Notes: generated from the sequence alone by a model not told the origin. Positions 25,328-33,066 are shown, counted from the stretch's first letter. The stretch is DNA of 64,000 nt from Acaudatibacter sp035532115 (GCA_035532115.1 DATKRO010000006.1:32705-96704); one strand, 5' to 3'. A program made the numbers and translations.

Positions 25328-26361
25328 GCGCGCCCGACCCTGCGCCGCCGCTCCGGTCCATCCAGGCGCTGCGCGGCCTGGCGGCGGTTTCTGTCGTCGT
25401 CTTCCACGCCTTCCAATGGTTGAACGATCAGTTCTGGATCGGCGCGGCCGGCGTCGACGTCTTCTTCGTCATCAGCGGCTTCATCATCTGGCAGGTGAGC
25501 GCCGGGCGCGAATCCAGTCCCGCCGCCTTCGCCTGGCGTCGCCTGACCCGCGTCGCGCCGGCCTACTGGCTGATGACCGGCCTCGTCGCCGCCATCGCGC
25601 TGGCCGATCCTGCGTTCCTGCCGCAGGTCGCGGTCACGCCCAGCCATCTGGCGCTGTCGCTCGCCTTCATCCAGCATCTCGACCCCTACGGACGCGCCTT
25701 CCCGCTGCTGCCGCCAGGTTGGACCCTGAACTACGAGGCGCTCTTCTACGTGATCGTCGCCGCGGCCCTCGTCGCCCCCGGACCGGCGCGGTTCGCGATC
25801 GTCGTCGCCGCGCTGGGCGCGATCTGCGCGGCAGGCTTCATCGATCCGCCCCTCTATGGCCTGGGCGCCAATCTGATGCTGCTTCAGTTCGCCGCCGGCG
25901 CCTGGCTCGGGCGCCGGCGGCTGCTGAAACGGCGCATCGAGCCGGGTGCGGGCCTGGTGTTCGCCGCGCTGGGGCTCGGCTTTTTCGCGGTTCTGTTCGT
26001 CACCGGCTTTCATGGCGGCTTCTGGCGCGAGCTCCTGCGGCCGTTCCTGTGGGGCGTCCCGGCGGCGATGCTGGTGGCCGGCGCGGTCGCCGTCGAGGAT
26101 GGCTGGCGTCTCCAGGTTCCGCGCCCGCTGGTGCGCCTGGGCGACGCCTCCTACGCCATCTATCTGTGCCATCTGCCGGCGACCGCCTTCGTCGCTCACG
26201 CGCTGGGCCTGCGGCCGGCGATCGCCTTCGTCCCCGCCGCGCTCGCCGCATCGCTCGCGGCCGGGCTGGCCTTCCACTTCGCCGTGGAGAAGCCCCTGAT
26301 CGCGGCGTTCAGGGCGCTGCCACGCGCGTCGGCCCCGGCCTGCCGCTCCGCCGCGCCGTGA
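25324..26361 (+). CDS. Acyltransferase family 3 membrane protein (probable CTG start)
   Basis: A ~345-residue integral membrane acyltransferase (OafA/NodX type). N-terminal signature RSIQALRGLAAVSVVVFHAF with the active-site histidine, then GVDVFFVISGFIIW and FAWRRLTRVAPAYW. About ten hydrophobic helices follow, with a late HxxF/EKP element (FHFAVEKPLI). Such enzymes O-acetylate or acylate surface polysaccharides or lipids. The conserved domain begins ten codons after the previous stop, and no ATG, GTG or TTG is in frame in that gap; CTG at 25324 overlapping the TGA is the only plausible initiator. Otherwise the start would have to lie inside the preceding gene. Confidence 0.88.
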   Translation: MSAPDPAPPLRSIQALRGLAAVSVVVFHAFQWLNDQFWIGAAGVDVFFVISGFIIWQVSAGRESSPAAFAWRRLTRVAPAYWLMTGLVAAIALADPAFLPQVAVTPSHLALSLAFIQHLDPYGRAFPLLPPGWTLNYEALFYVIVAAALVAPGPARFAIVVAALGAICAAGFIDPPLYGLGANLMLLQFAAGAWLGRRRLLKRRIEPGAGLVFAALGLGFFAVLFVTGFHGGFWRELLRPFLWGVPAAMLVAGAVAVEDGWRLQVPRPLVRLGDASYAIYLCHLPATAFVAHALGLRPAIAFVPAALAASLAAGLAFHFAVEKPLIAAFRALPRASAPACRSAAP

Positions 26362-26438
26362 CAGACAGGCGGAGTGGCTTTGTTCACACTTGCCCGGGCA
26401 GGAATCTCCCTTTCGCGTCCAGTCGAGGCAAGCCCGCA

Positions 26439-27668
26439 TTGGCCGCCGCGCCGCATCCACCGTCCCTGAACGCGTCCGAGCCGGCGCCCACCCTGGGTCT
26501 CGCGGGGTTCGCCCGCAGCGTCTTCGCCGGCGCCGACCTGACGCAGGCCTGGGACGCCCTGTTGGCGCGCTGCGCCGCAACGCCGGACGACGCCGGCGCC
26601 ATGCTCGATCTCTCCACCATCCTGCAACTCGTCGGCCGAGGCGAGGAGGGCCTGGCGCTGCAGGCCGACGCGCTGCGCCGCCGGCGCCTCTACCGCCGGG
26701 TGCTCGGCAGTGGCGAGGGACCGCGGCTGCTCGCCTTGATGGCGCCCGGCGACCTGATGGCCAATACACCGCTGGAGTTTCTGCTGGGAGGCTGGAGCGG
26801 TCGCCTCGATCTCTTCTTCGTCGACGCCGCCGCGCCGGCGCCCGCCGATCTGCCCGAACACGACCTCGCCATTCTCGCCATCGGCGAATCCGACGCCAGC
26901 GAGGCGGCGCTGCTGGCCCTCGCGCCGGTTCTGGCGCGCTGGCCCCGACCGGTGCTGAACGGCGCGCCACAGCGCGTGCTGGCGCTGGGTCGCGATCGCG
27001 CGCCCAGGATCCTGCGCGGGATGACCGGCCTGCAGGCGCCCCCGGTGGCGCGCCTCGCCCGCGCCGACCTCCAGGCGCTCGGCGAAGGCCGGATGGACCT
27101 GGACGGCCTGTTGCCCGGCGCCGCCTTCCCGCTGATCGTGCGCCCGGTGGGCTCCCACGCTGGCAGAGGCCTCGAGAAGCTGGGCGCAGCCGGAGCGATC
27201 GGCCCTTATCTGGCGGCCCAACCCGCCGGGCGCTTCTATCTTTCGGCGTTCATCGACTACCGCAGCGCCGACGGGCTTTACCGCAAGCTGCGCGTCGCGC
27301 TGGTGGACGGGCGGCCCTTCGTCGCCCACATGGCCGTCTCCGAGCACTGGATGGTGCATTATCTCAACGCCGGCATGGCCGACGACCCCGGCAAGCGGGC
27401 CGAGGAGGCGGCGATGATGGCCGGCTTCGAGGCGTTCGCCCGGCGCCATCGGGGCGCCTTCGCAGCCCTCGCGCGAGCGGTCGGCCTGGACTATTTCGCC
27501 ATCGACTGCGCCGAGGCCGCCGATGGGCGGCTGCTGATCTTCGAGGCCGACACGGCGATGATCGTCCACGACATGGACCCGCCCGGCCTCTATCCCTACA
27601 AGGCGCCGGCGATGGCTCGGCTGTTCGGCGCCTTCCAGGGCCTGGTGGCGCGCATGGCCCGCGTCTGA
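26439..27668 (+). CDS. ATP-grasp-like protein with TPR-like N-terminus, unknown role
   Basis: A ~409-residue protein. The first ~90 residues resemble a tetratricopeptide-like helical region (AWDALLARCAATPDDAGAM, GRGEEGLALQADALRR). The C-terminal half has ATP-grasp character: FPLIVRPVGSHAGRGLEKL as a nucleotide-binding strand-loop and LLIFEADTAMIVHDMDP as the metal-binding end, as in RimK/glutathione-synthetase relatives. It might ligate an amino acid or sugar derivative. Start is uncertain: TTG 26439 (GAGG ten bases upstream) is used. A GTG at 26358 that overlaps the acyltransferase stop is an alternative and adds 27 residues. Confidence 0.72.
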   Translation: MAAAPHPPSLNASEPAPTLGLAGFARSVFAGADLTQAWDALLARCAATPDDAGAMLDLSTILQLVGRGEEGLALQADALRRRRLYRRVLGSGEGPRLLALMAPGDLMANTPLEFLLGGWSGRLDLFFVDAAAPAPADLPEHDLAILAIGESDASEAALLALAPVLARWPRPVLNGAPQRVLALGRDRAPRILRGMTGLQAPPVARLARADLQALGEGRMDLDGLLPGAAFPLIVRPVGSHAGRGLEKLGAAGAIGPYLAAQPAGRFYLSAFIDYRSADGLYRKLRVALVDGRPFVAHMAVSEHWMVHYLNAGMADDPGKRAEEAAMMAGFEAFARRHRGAFAALARAVGLDYFAIDCAEAADGRLLIFEADTAMIVHDMDPPGLYPYKAPAMARLFGAFQGLVARMARV

Positions 27669-27795
27669 CGGACCATCGAGCCGCTCTATCCAAGCCATCT
27701 CGTCAATCGATTGGACGGAAGGGTCGGTTGCGCCTAGGACGTGCCCGTTCGCGCGGCCCCGACCGGTCGCGCCCCAGGCTTCCAAGAGGACCGCC

Positions 27796-28212
27796 ATGAC
27801 GCTCGCATCCAGCAAGACCTTGCAGAACCTGAAGGACGCCTTCGCCGGCGAAAGCCAGGCCAACCGGCGCTACCTCTATTTCGCCCAGAAGGCCGACGTC
27901 GAAGGCTACAACGATGTCGCCGCGGTGTTCCGCTCCACGGCGGAAGGCGAGACCGGCCACGCCCACGGGCACCTCGAGTTCCTCGAGGCGGTCGGCGATC
28001 CGGCCACCGGCCTGCCCATCGGCGAAACCTCCAAGAATCTCAAGGCGGCCATCGCCGGCGAGACCCATGAGTACACCGACATGTATCCCGGCATGGCGCG
28101 CACCGCCCGGGACGAGGGCTTCGAGGAGATCGGCGACTGGTTCGAGACCCTCGCCAAGGCCGAGAAGTCGCACGCCGGCCGCTTCACCCGCGCCCTCGAC
28201 ACGCTGGACTAG
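27796..28212 (+). CDS. Rubrerythrin-family protein without rubredoxin domain
   Basis: A 138-residue ferritin-like protein of the rubrerythrin/erythrin type. Di-iron ligands are expected at FAGESQANRRYLYFA (Glu), STAEGETGHAHGHLEFLE (Glu, His), AIAGETHEYTDMYP (Glu) and LAKAEKSHAGRF (Glu, His). The C-terminal rubredoxin domain of classical rubrerythrin is absent. These proteins reduce peroxide in the cytosol. AGAGGA precedes the ATG. It is the first gene of a probable operon with the Fe-S protein and DUF3501, though 123 nt with two hairpins lie between it and the next gene. Confidence 0.93.
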   Translation: MTLASSKTLQNLKDAFAGESQANRRYLYFAQKADVEGYNDVAAVFRSTAEGETGHAHGHLEFLEAVGDPATGLPIGETSKNLKAAIAGETHEYTDMYPGMARTARDEGFEEIGDWFETLAKAEKSHAGRFTRALDTLD

Positions 28213-28217
28213 CATCC

Positions 28218-28243
28218 GCCACCTCCTCGAAGGGAGAGGTGGC
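28218..28243. repeat. Intergenic palindrome after rubrerythrin
   Basis: An eight-base-pair stem GCCACCTC / GAGGTGGC with a ten-base loop begins six bases after the rubrerythrin stop. It has no trailing T-run, so it is more likely an interspersed palindromic element or processing signal than a classical terminator. Confidence 0.5.
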
Positions 28244-28301
28244 TGGGCGCCCGGCGCATCCGAGATGGCCCCGCGACCTTCCCACCCGACCGTTCCGCGA
28301 T

Positions 28302-28323
28302 CTCCCCTCCCCAGTGAGGGGAG
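28302..28323. repeat. Intergenic palindrome before Fe-S gene
   Basis: A seven-base-pair stem CTCCCCT / AGGGGAG with an eight-base loop, ending 12 bases before the next ATG (28336). The right arm partly overlaps the purine-rich ribosome binding region (AGGGGAGG then CAGGA), so folding could affect translation of the Fe-S gene. Confidence 0.45.
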
Positions 28324-28335
28324 GCAGGACATCCC

Positions 28336-29703
28336 ATGACCGACATCCCGCCCGTTGCTGCGCCGCGCGAAGGCTCTCTCGGGGCGCCGCTGCGCCACCC
28401 GATCGCCTGGCGCGACCCGGACTACTACGACCTCGCCCAGGTCGAAACCGAGATGGAGCGGGTGTTCGGGATCTGCCACGGCTGCCGCCGCTGCTTCAAC
28501 CTGTGCGACAGCTTTCCGCGCCTTTTCGACATGATCGATTCAGGACCGACGGGCGAAATCGACGGCGTGGCCAAGGCCGACTACGGCAAGGTCACCGAGG
28601 CCTGCACGCTCTGCGACATGTGCTTCATGACCAAGTGCCCCTATGTGCCGCCGCATGAGTGGGACGTGGACTTCGCGCACCTGATGCTGCGCCACCGCGC
28701 CGCCAAGCGCAGGCACGAGGGGGCGGAGATCCTGCGCGAGCAACTCGGCCAGACCGATCGCAACGGCAAGCTCGCCGGCGCGGTCTCCGGCCTCGCCAAC
28801 TGGGCCAGCCGCAAGGGCAACCGCCTCACCCGCCCGGCCATGGCTGCGGTGCTGGGCATCGATCCGGACGCCGAGCTGCCGCTCTACCACGCCAAGACCG
28901 CGACGGACCTGGCGAGGAACGCGCCCGCGCCCGATCCCGCCGGTCCCTCCGCCGGCAAGCGCAAGGCGGTGATCTATGCAACCTGCTTTGCCGAATACAA
29001 CCAGCCCTCCACCGCCGCCGCGGCCATGGCGGTGCTGGCGCGGCAGGGCGTCGAGGCCCGGCTCGTCTATCCGGTCTGCTGCGGCATGCCCCAGCTCGAG
29101 GCCGGCGACATCGCCGAGGTGGCCAAGCGGGCGCGCGAGGTCGCCGCCGCCCTCGCGACCTGGCTGGACGACGGCTACGAGGTGGTGACCCTCACGGCGA
29201 GCTGCGGCCTGATGATGAAGTTCGAGTGGCCGCTGATCCTGCCGGAAGACGAGGCGGTGCGCCGCCTCGCCGCTTCGACGCGGGACATCTGCCAGTACGT
29301 GGTGGCGCTCGCCAAGGCCGACGGCCTGGCGCCGGGCCTCGCGCCCATCGATGGCGGCGTCACTTTGCACCACGCCTGCCACGCCCGCGCCCAGAACATG
29401 GGCGCCAAGTCCGCCGAGATGCTGCGGCTGATCCCGGGCACGAAGGTCGATCTGGTCGAGCGCTGCTCGGGCCACGGCGGCACGTTCGGGGTGATGAAGC
29501 CGACGCACGCCATCGCCGTGAAGGTCGGGCGCCCGGCGGCCCGGCTCGTGCGGCAGAAGGCCAATGCGGCGCTCTGCTCCGACTGCCCGCTCGCCTGCGA
29601 ACACCTGGGCCAGCTCGTCGGCGCCGAGCTCGGGCCCGGCGCCGCGGCGCCGCTGCAGGCCCACCCGATCGAGATCCTCGCCAGAGCCTACGGCCTCGCC
29701 TGA
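28336..29703 (+). CDS. GlpC-like Fe-S/CCG-domain protein
   Basis: A 455-residue iron-sulfur protein resembling GlpC and heterodisulfide-reductase HdrD-type subunits. Two N-terminal cluster motifs are visible: CHGCRRCFNLC (residues ~47-57) and CTLCDMCFMTKCP (~90-102). Two C-terminal CCG-type domains follow: ATCFAEYNQPST with YPVCCGMPQLEAGD, and LHHACHARAQNMG with ERCSGHGGTFG. It would pass electrons between a flavoprotein or quinone and a thiol/peroxide system. The rubrerythrin before it and DUF3501 after it form a recurrent trio in proteobacteria, so it may be the reductant path for the rubrerythrin; that role is inference. Confidence 0.9.
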   Translation: MTDIPPVAAPREGSLGAPLRHPIAWRDPDYYDLAQVETEMERVFGICHGCRRCFNLCDSFPRLFDMIDSGPTGEIDGVAKADYGKVTEACTLCDMCFMTKCPYVPPHEWDVDFAHLMLRHRAAKRRHEGAEILREQLGQTDRNGKLAGAVSGLANWASRKGNRLTRPAMAAVLGIDPDAELPLYHAKTATDLARNAPAPDPAGPSAGKRKAVIYATCFAEYNQPSTAAAAMAVLARQGVEARLVYPVCCGMPQLEAGDIAEVAKRAREVAAALATWLDDGYEVVTLTASCGLMMKFEWPLILPEDEAVRRLAASTRDICQYVVALAKADGLAPGLAPIDGGVTLHHACHARAQNMGAKSAEMLRLIPGTKVDLVERCSGHGGTFGVMKPTHAIAVKVGRPAARLVRQKANAALCSDCPLACEHLGQLVGAELGPGAAAPLQAHPIEILARAYGLA

Positions 29704-29710
29704 GCCCAAC

Positions 29711-30304
29711 ATGTCCGCCGCCGAACGCCGCATCACCGCCGCCGACATCGTCCCGGACGCCGAGTTCGCCGCGCAGCGCCGGACGCGCCGCGCCGCGCTC
29801 GCGCCCGCCAAGCGGCTGCGCCGGGTGGCGCTTGGCCCCTGGTGCACGCTCTACTTCGAGAGCTTCGAGACCATGCTCTTCCAGGTGCAGGAGATGCTGC
29901 TGGTGGAAAAGGGCGGCGCGGCCCAGCTCGCGGACGAACTCGCCGCCTATAATCCCCTCGTCCCCCAAGGCGCAGAACTGGTGGCGACGGCGATGTTCGA
30001 GATCGACGATGCGGTGCGCCGCGCCCGGCTGCTCGCCCAGCTCGGCGGCGTCGAGGACTGCTTTTTCCTGCAGATCGGCGGCGAGCGCATCGGCGCAGTG
30101 CACGAGGCCGACGTGGAGCGCACCCGCGAGGACGGCAAGACCTCGTCGGTGCATTTCCTGCACTTTCCGCTGAGCCAGGCCCAGATCGCAGCCTTGCGCC
30201 GGCCGGACGCCGAGTGGGTGGTGGGCTGCGACCATCCGCTCTACCCGCACATGGCCGGGCTCGCCGCTGCGACGCGCGCAGAGCTGGCCAAGGACCTCGT
30301 TTAG
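29711..30304 (+). CDS. DUF3501 family protein
   Basis: A 197-residue protein matching the DUF3501 family: ITAADIVPDAEFAAQRRTRR at the N-terminus, FESFETMLFQVQEMLLVEKG, then LAAYNPLVPQGAELVATAMF, and the late VGCDHPLYPHMAGL. It has no signal peptide or transmembrane segment. Function is undetermined. It starts seven bases after the Fe-S gene and is almost certainly co-transcribed with it, so it probably acts with that redox protein or its assembly. Confidence 0.9.
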   Translation: MSAAERRITAADIVPDAEFAAQRRTRRAALAPAKRLRRVALGPWCTLYFESFETMLFQVQEMLLVEKGGAAQLADELAAYNPLVPQGAELVATAMFEIDDAVRRARLLAQLGGVEDCFFLQIGGERIGAVHEADVERTREDGKTSSVHFLHFPLSQAQIAALRRPDAEWVVGCDHPLYPHMAGLAAATRAELAKDLV

Positions 30305-30402
30305 CGCTACCGGCGGACGCATGAGGCTGGGAGCGGGGGTCGCGCGAGGTCGTCACCGGCCCCGCGCCTCGCCGCGACGGGGCCGCTAGCAAAAGGCGCC
30401 CG

Positions 30403-31692
30403 ATGTTCGTCTCCTTCTTTCCGCGGCCGCGGCTGTTCTTCCCCTCGGCGGCGCTCTGGGCCGCGCTCGCGGTCGGGCTCTGGTACGGCTGGGCGCGGGC
30501 CTTGGGCGCCCGGCTGGGCTTCGCCCAGCACGGTCCGCCGGTGATCGGCATCGCCATGTTCTGGACCGGCCCGTTCCTCTGGTTCGATCTCTACTATGGG
30601 CTGGCCGTCGCCCTCTTCGCCGGCTTCTGGCGGCTGTTCGCCCCGCACCCATGGTGGCGCTGGTCGGTGCTCGGTTCGGCGCTGATCCTCTTCGTCACCT
30701 ACCTGCAGGTCGAGGTCAGCGTCGGCGTCAACAACTGGTATGGGCCGTTCTACGACCTGATCCAGGCGGCGCTCGGCCACACCCGCCACATAGCGGCGTC
30801 CGAGTACTACGGCCTGCTGCTCGTCTTCCTGTGGCTGGCGCTCGCGGCGGTGTTCGTGGGCGTTCTGACCTATTTCTTCATCAGCCACTACATCTTCCGC
30901 TGGCGCACGGCGATGAACGACCACTACGTCGCCCGCTGGCCGCAGCTGCGGGGCATCGAGGGCGCCTCGCAGCGCATCCAGGAGGACACCATGCGGTTCT
31001 CCTCCACCACCGAGAGCCTGGGCCTCAGCTTCATCTCCTCGCTGATGACGCTGATCGCCTTCATCCCGGTGCTGATCGGCCTTTCGGCCCACATCACCCA
31101 GCTGCCGCTGCTGGGCGACGTACCGGGCGCGCTCGTCTGGGTCGCGGTGGTCTGGTCGATCTTCGGCACCGGCCTGCTGGCCCTGGTCGGCGTCAGGCTG
31201 CCGGGGATCGAGTTCCGCAACCAGAGGGTTGAGGCGGCCTATCGCAAGGAGCTGGTCTATGGCGAGGACGATCCCGACCGGGCCCGGCCGCCGACGCTGC
31301 GGGAACTGTTCTCGGCGGTGCGCAAGAACTACTTCTCGCTCTACTTCAATTTCGTCTATTTCAACGTGGCGCGCATCCTCTATCTGCAGACCAGCGTCAT
31401 CGTGCCCTTCATCGCGCTCGGCCCCAGCATCGTCGCCGGCGCCATCACCCTGGGCGTCTTTACTCAGATCACCGCCGCCTTCGGCCAGGTGCTGTCGGCC
31501 TTCCAGTATCTGGTCAGCTCCTGGACCACGATCGTCGAGCTGCAATCGATCTACCGGCGCCTGCGCGCCTTCGAGGCGCAGATTCGCCACCAGAAGCTCT
31601 CCGGCATCGAGTATTCGCCCGACCCGGCCGACGGCGCCATGCTAGAACCGGCGCATGGCGCCGGCGCTCTCCCAGGCATGGCTCGCCGCTGA
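30403..31692 (+). CDS. sbmA: SbmA/BacA-type peptide transporter
   Basis: A 429-residue inner-membrane protein of the SbmA/BacA family. Conserved segments: VNNWYGPFYDLIQAAL, FISHYIFRWRTAMNDHYV, EGASQRIQEDTMRFSSTTE and NYFSLYFNFVYFNVARILYLQTS. These proteins import proline-rich antimicrobial peptides and other peptides using the proton gradient and lack their own ATPase domain; BacA is needed for chronic rhizobial infection. AAAAGG lies upstream of the ATG. The 3' end overlaps the DUF2784 gene by 38 nt. Confidence 0.93.
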   Translation: MFVSFFPRPRLFFPSAALWAALAVGLWYGWARALGARLGFAQHGPPVIGIAMFWTGPFLWFDLYYGLAVALFAGFWRLFAPHPWWRWSVLGSALILFVTYLQVEVSVGVNNWYGPFYDLIQAALGHTRHIAASEYYGLLLVFLWLALAAVFVGVLTYFFISHYIFRWRTAMNDHYVARWPQLRGIEGASQRIQEDTMRFSSTTESLGLSFISSLMTLIAFIPVLIGLSAHITQLPLLGDVPGALVWVAVVWSIFGTGLLALVGVRLPGIEFRNQRVEAAYRKELVYGEDDPDRARPPTLRELFSAVRKNYFSLYFNFVYFNVARILYLQTSVIVPFIALGPSIVAGAITLGVFTQITAAFGQVLSAFQYLVSSWTTIVELQSIYRRLRAFEAQIRHQKLSGIEYSPDPADGAMLEPAHGAGALPGMARR

Positions 31693-32062
31693 CCTGGTGC
31701 TGGCGGCGCATCTGGCCGTCATCGCCTTCAACCTCTTCGGCCTCGTCGCCATCCCGCTCGGGGCGCGGCTGAAATGGAGCTTCGTGCGCCGGCCCGGCTG
31801 GCGCCTCGCGCACCTCGCCAGCCTGGCGATCGTCGCGGCCCAGGCGATCGCCGGCCGCGCCTGTTTCCTCACCATCTGGCAGGACCAGCTTGCCGGCGCG
31901 CGCCAGAGCCAGCCACTGATCATGCGCTGGGTCGATTCGGCAGTCTTCTGGCCGCTGCCGCTCTGGGTGTTCGAGGCCGTCTACGTCGCCATCTTCGCCT
32001 ATGTCGTGGCGCTGTTCTGGCTCGTCCCGCCGCGCGGCTGGCGGCGGCGCGGCGCACGGTAG
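31655..32062 (+). CDS. DUF2784 membrane protein
   Basis: A 135-residue DUF2784 protein with four predicted membrane segments (LVLAAHLAVIAFNLFGLVAI, LAHLASLAIVAAQAIAG, FWPLPLWVFEAVYVAIFAYV). The GRACFLTIWQDQL motif is typical of the family. Function unknown. It begins inside the sbmA coding sequence in another frame (38-nt overlap), suggesting coupled expression. Confidence 0.85.
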   Translation: MAPALSQAWLAADLVLAAHLAVIAFNLFGLVAIPLGARLKWSFVRRPGWRLAHLASLAIVAAQAIAGRACFLTIWQDQLAGARQSQPLIMRWVDSAVFWPLPLWVFEAVYVAIFAYVVALFWLVPPRGWRRRGAR

Positions 32063-32150
32063 ACGATGAGCCGCCATGGCCCTCGCATTCGTGGCGCGCT
32101 GCGCCTGCCGCTCTGGTTGTCGATCGCCGCCGCCTGGGCCGCCGCGGCCA

Positions 32151-32175
32151 CCGTATTCGCACCGTAGTCTACGGT
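32151..32175. repeat. 24-25 nt repeat, copy 1
   Basis: First of three copies. It starts CCGTATTCGC and ends in the perfect 15-base palindrome ACCGTAGTCTACGGT (arms ACCGTAG/CTACGGT, one central base). Identical to copy 2 over 24 bases; only the final T base extends it. Confidence 0.8.
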
Positions 32176-32274
32176 CGGCGGCGCCCGAAGCGACCCCCTG
32201 GCAAGAGGCGGTTCGATCAACGGGCCGTCTCGCAGGCTCGCGCGCGCAGAGTGCGGTCGCGGTCCCGCGGCCGC

Positions 32275-32298
32275 CCGTATTCGCACCGTAGTCTACGG
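32275..32298. repeat. 24-nt repeat, copy 2
   Basis: Second copy, identical to copy 1 over 24 bases and starting 124 bases after it. The palindromic core is CCGTAGTCTACGG. Flanking sequence (GC-rich) is not conserved between copies, so the conserved unit is only the 24-mer. Confidence 0.8.
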
Positions 32299-32358
32299 CG
32301 GCCGGGCCGGCGGTCCTCGCCGGCCCGGAGGCGATGGCGGCGCTCACCGCGCCTGCGG

Positions 32359-32382
32359 CCGTATTCGCATCGTAGTTTACGG
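32359..32382. repeat. 24-nt repeat, copy 3 (two changes)
   Basis: Third copy, starting 84 bases after copy 2. It differs at two positions, both C to T (core reads ATCGTAGTTTACGGT). Both changes fall inside the palindrome and weaken its symmetry. Confidence 0.78.
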
Positions 32383-32616
32383 TGGCCGCGACCGCGCCGC
32401 AAAGAGCGGCCCCTCCAGTTCGGCGAGCGAGGGCGGCATGTTCGCTCATGGAGATCATCCTCGTCTGAACGGCGGGCGCGCGGGATGCGGCTTGCTCGGT
32501 CGCGCCCAGGGTAACCCAGCGGCGCCCCGCGTTAAGGCGGCGCTAGCCGCCCGGGGCGAAGCGCCATGGCTCGCCGCGTCGCGCCCCTTCCACCCCCGCG
32601 CCTGGCGGCGCGGCGG

Positions 32617-32680
32617 TCCCCGCTCGCGGGGAAGGAGTGAAGCAGGCTTCCTCCTCACCCGTGCAACGGGGGAGGCGCCC
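32617..32680. repeat. Cluster of small palindromes
   Basis: Contains TCCCCGC-TC-GCGGGGA (32617-32632), then a CTCCTCACCCGT-GCA-ACGGGGGAG hairpin-like element. The composition (CTCC...GGAG arms) resembles the two palindromes near 28.2-28.3 kb, suggesting an interspersed intergenic repeat family. Confidence 0.4.
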
Positions 32681-32838
32681 CTCGGCGCGGCAGCGCCGAC
32701 GGCGGAGGGGGCTGCGGGCGATGATCAGCGAGGCGGCGGAAGGCGAGGCCGGCTTTCACGCCAGCGCGTTGGCGGCGACAAGGTCCCGGGCGCCGTTCAA
32801 ATCGAAGGAGCCACGCGCAACCCGCCGGATTCCAACAC

Positions 32839-32914
32839 TGGTGGAGCCGTGGGGAGTCGAACCCCAGACCTCCTCATTGCGAACGAGGCGCTCTACCAAC
32901 TGAGCTACGGCCCC
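32839..32914 (-). tRNA. tRNA-Ala (anticodon CGC)
   Basis: Reading the minus strand gives a 76-nt cloverleaf: acceptor arms GGGGCCG / CGGCTCC, D-arm GCTCAGTTGGTAGAGC, anticodon stem-loop CCTCG-TTCGCAA-TGAGG with anticodon CGC, T-arm GGGGTTCGACTCCCC and an encoded 3' CCA. The acceptor third pair is G3-U70, the identity element of alanine tRNAs, which confirms the assignment independently of the anticodon. It would read GCG codons, frequent in this GC-rich genome. Confidence 0.97.
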
Positions 32915-33066
32915 ATTCCGCCGCGGGGCGCAGGGCGGCGCACTTAGAGGATGGGCGCGTTTCGCTGTCAAGGACGGCGGCCGGGATGCCGCGCGTCCGG
33001 TTCGCCTTGCCGCTGGGAGCGGCGCGCTATAGCTAGCGGGGCGGCGAAGACGGGGGTCGGACGACG

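Larger units (their letters stand above)
32063..32838. other. 776-nt intergenic region with repeats
   Basis: The only long stretch without a supportable gene. Translations on both strands are low-complexity Ala/Arg/Gly. It contains three near-identical 24-nt repeats (from 32151, 32275 and 32359), a small palindrome TCCCCGC-TC-GCGGGGA at 32617-32632, and a CCCGT-GCA-ACGGG hairpin at 32658-32670. It ends at the tRNA-Ala 3' end. No CRISPR, transposase or other RNA gene is visible. Confidence 0.7.

Noticed and set aside
27704..27713. CAATCGATTG palindrome upstream of rubrerythrin as an operator
   Set aside because: Only ten bases, single copy, and no regulator family is indicated; too little to call.
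30357..30385. Terminator after DUF3501 (CGGCCCCG / CGGGGCCG hairpin)
   Set aside because: No U-tract and a 13-base loop; it may be a chance palindrome in GC-rich sequence.
32151..32382. CRISPR array
   Set aside because: Only three repeats with unequal spacings (124 and 84) and long non-unique GC-rich intervals; no cas genes.
31514..32458. A minus-strand gene covering the triple repeats (translation repeats V-D-Y-G-A-N-T)
   Set aside because: The repeated peptide comes only from the DNA repeat, the frame is antisense to DUF2784 over much of its length, the rest is low complexity, and copy 1 is read in another frame.
32839..33066. Integration site (att) at the tRNA-Ala gene
   Set aside because: No integrase and no second copy of the tRNA 3' end is visible in the window.
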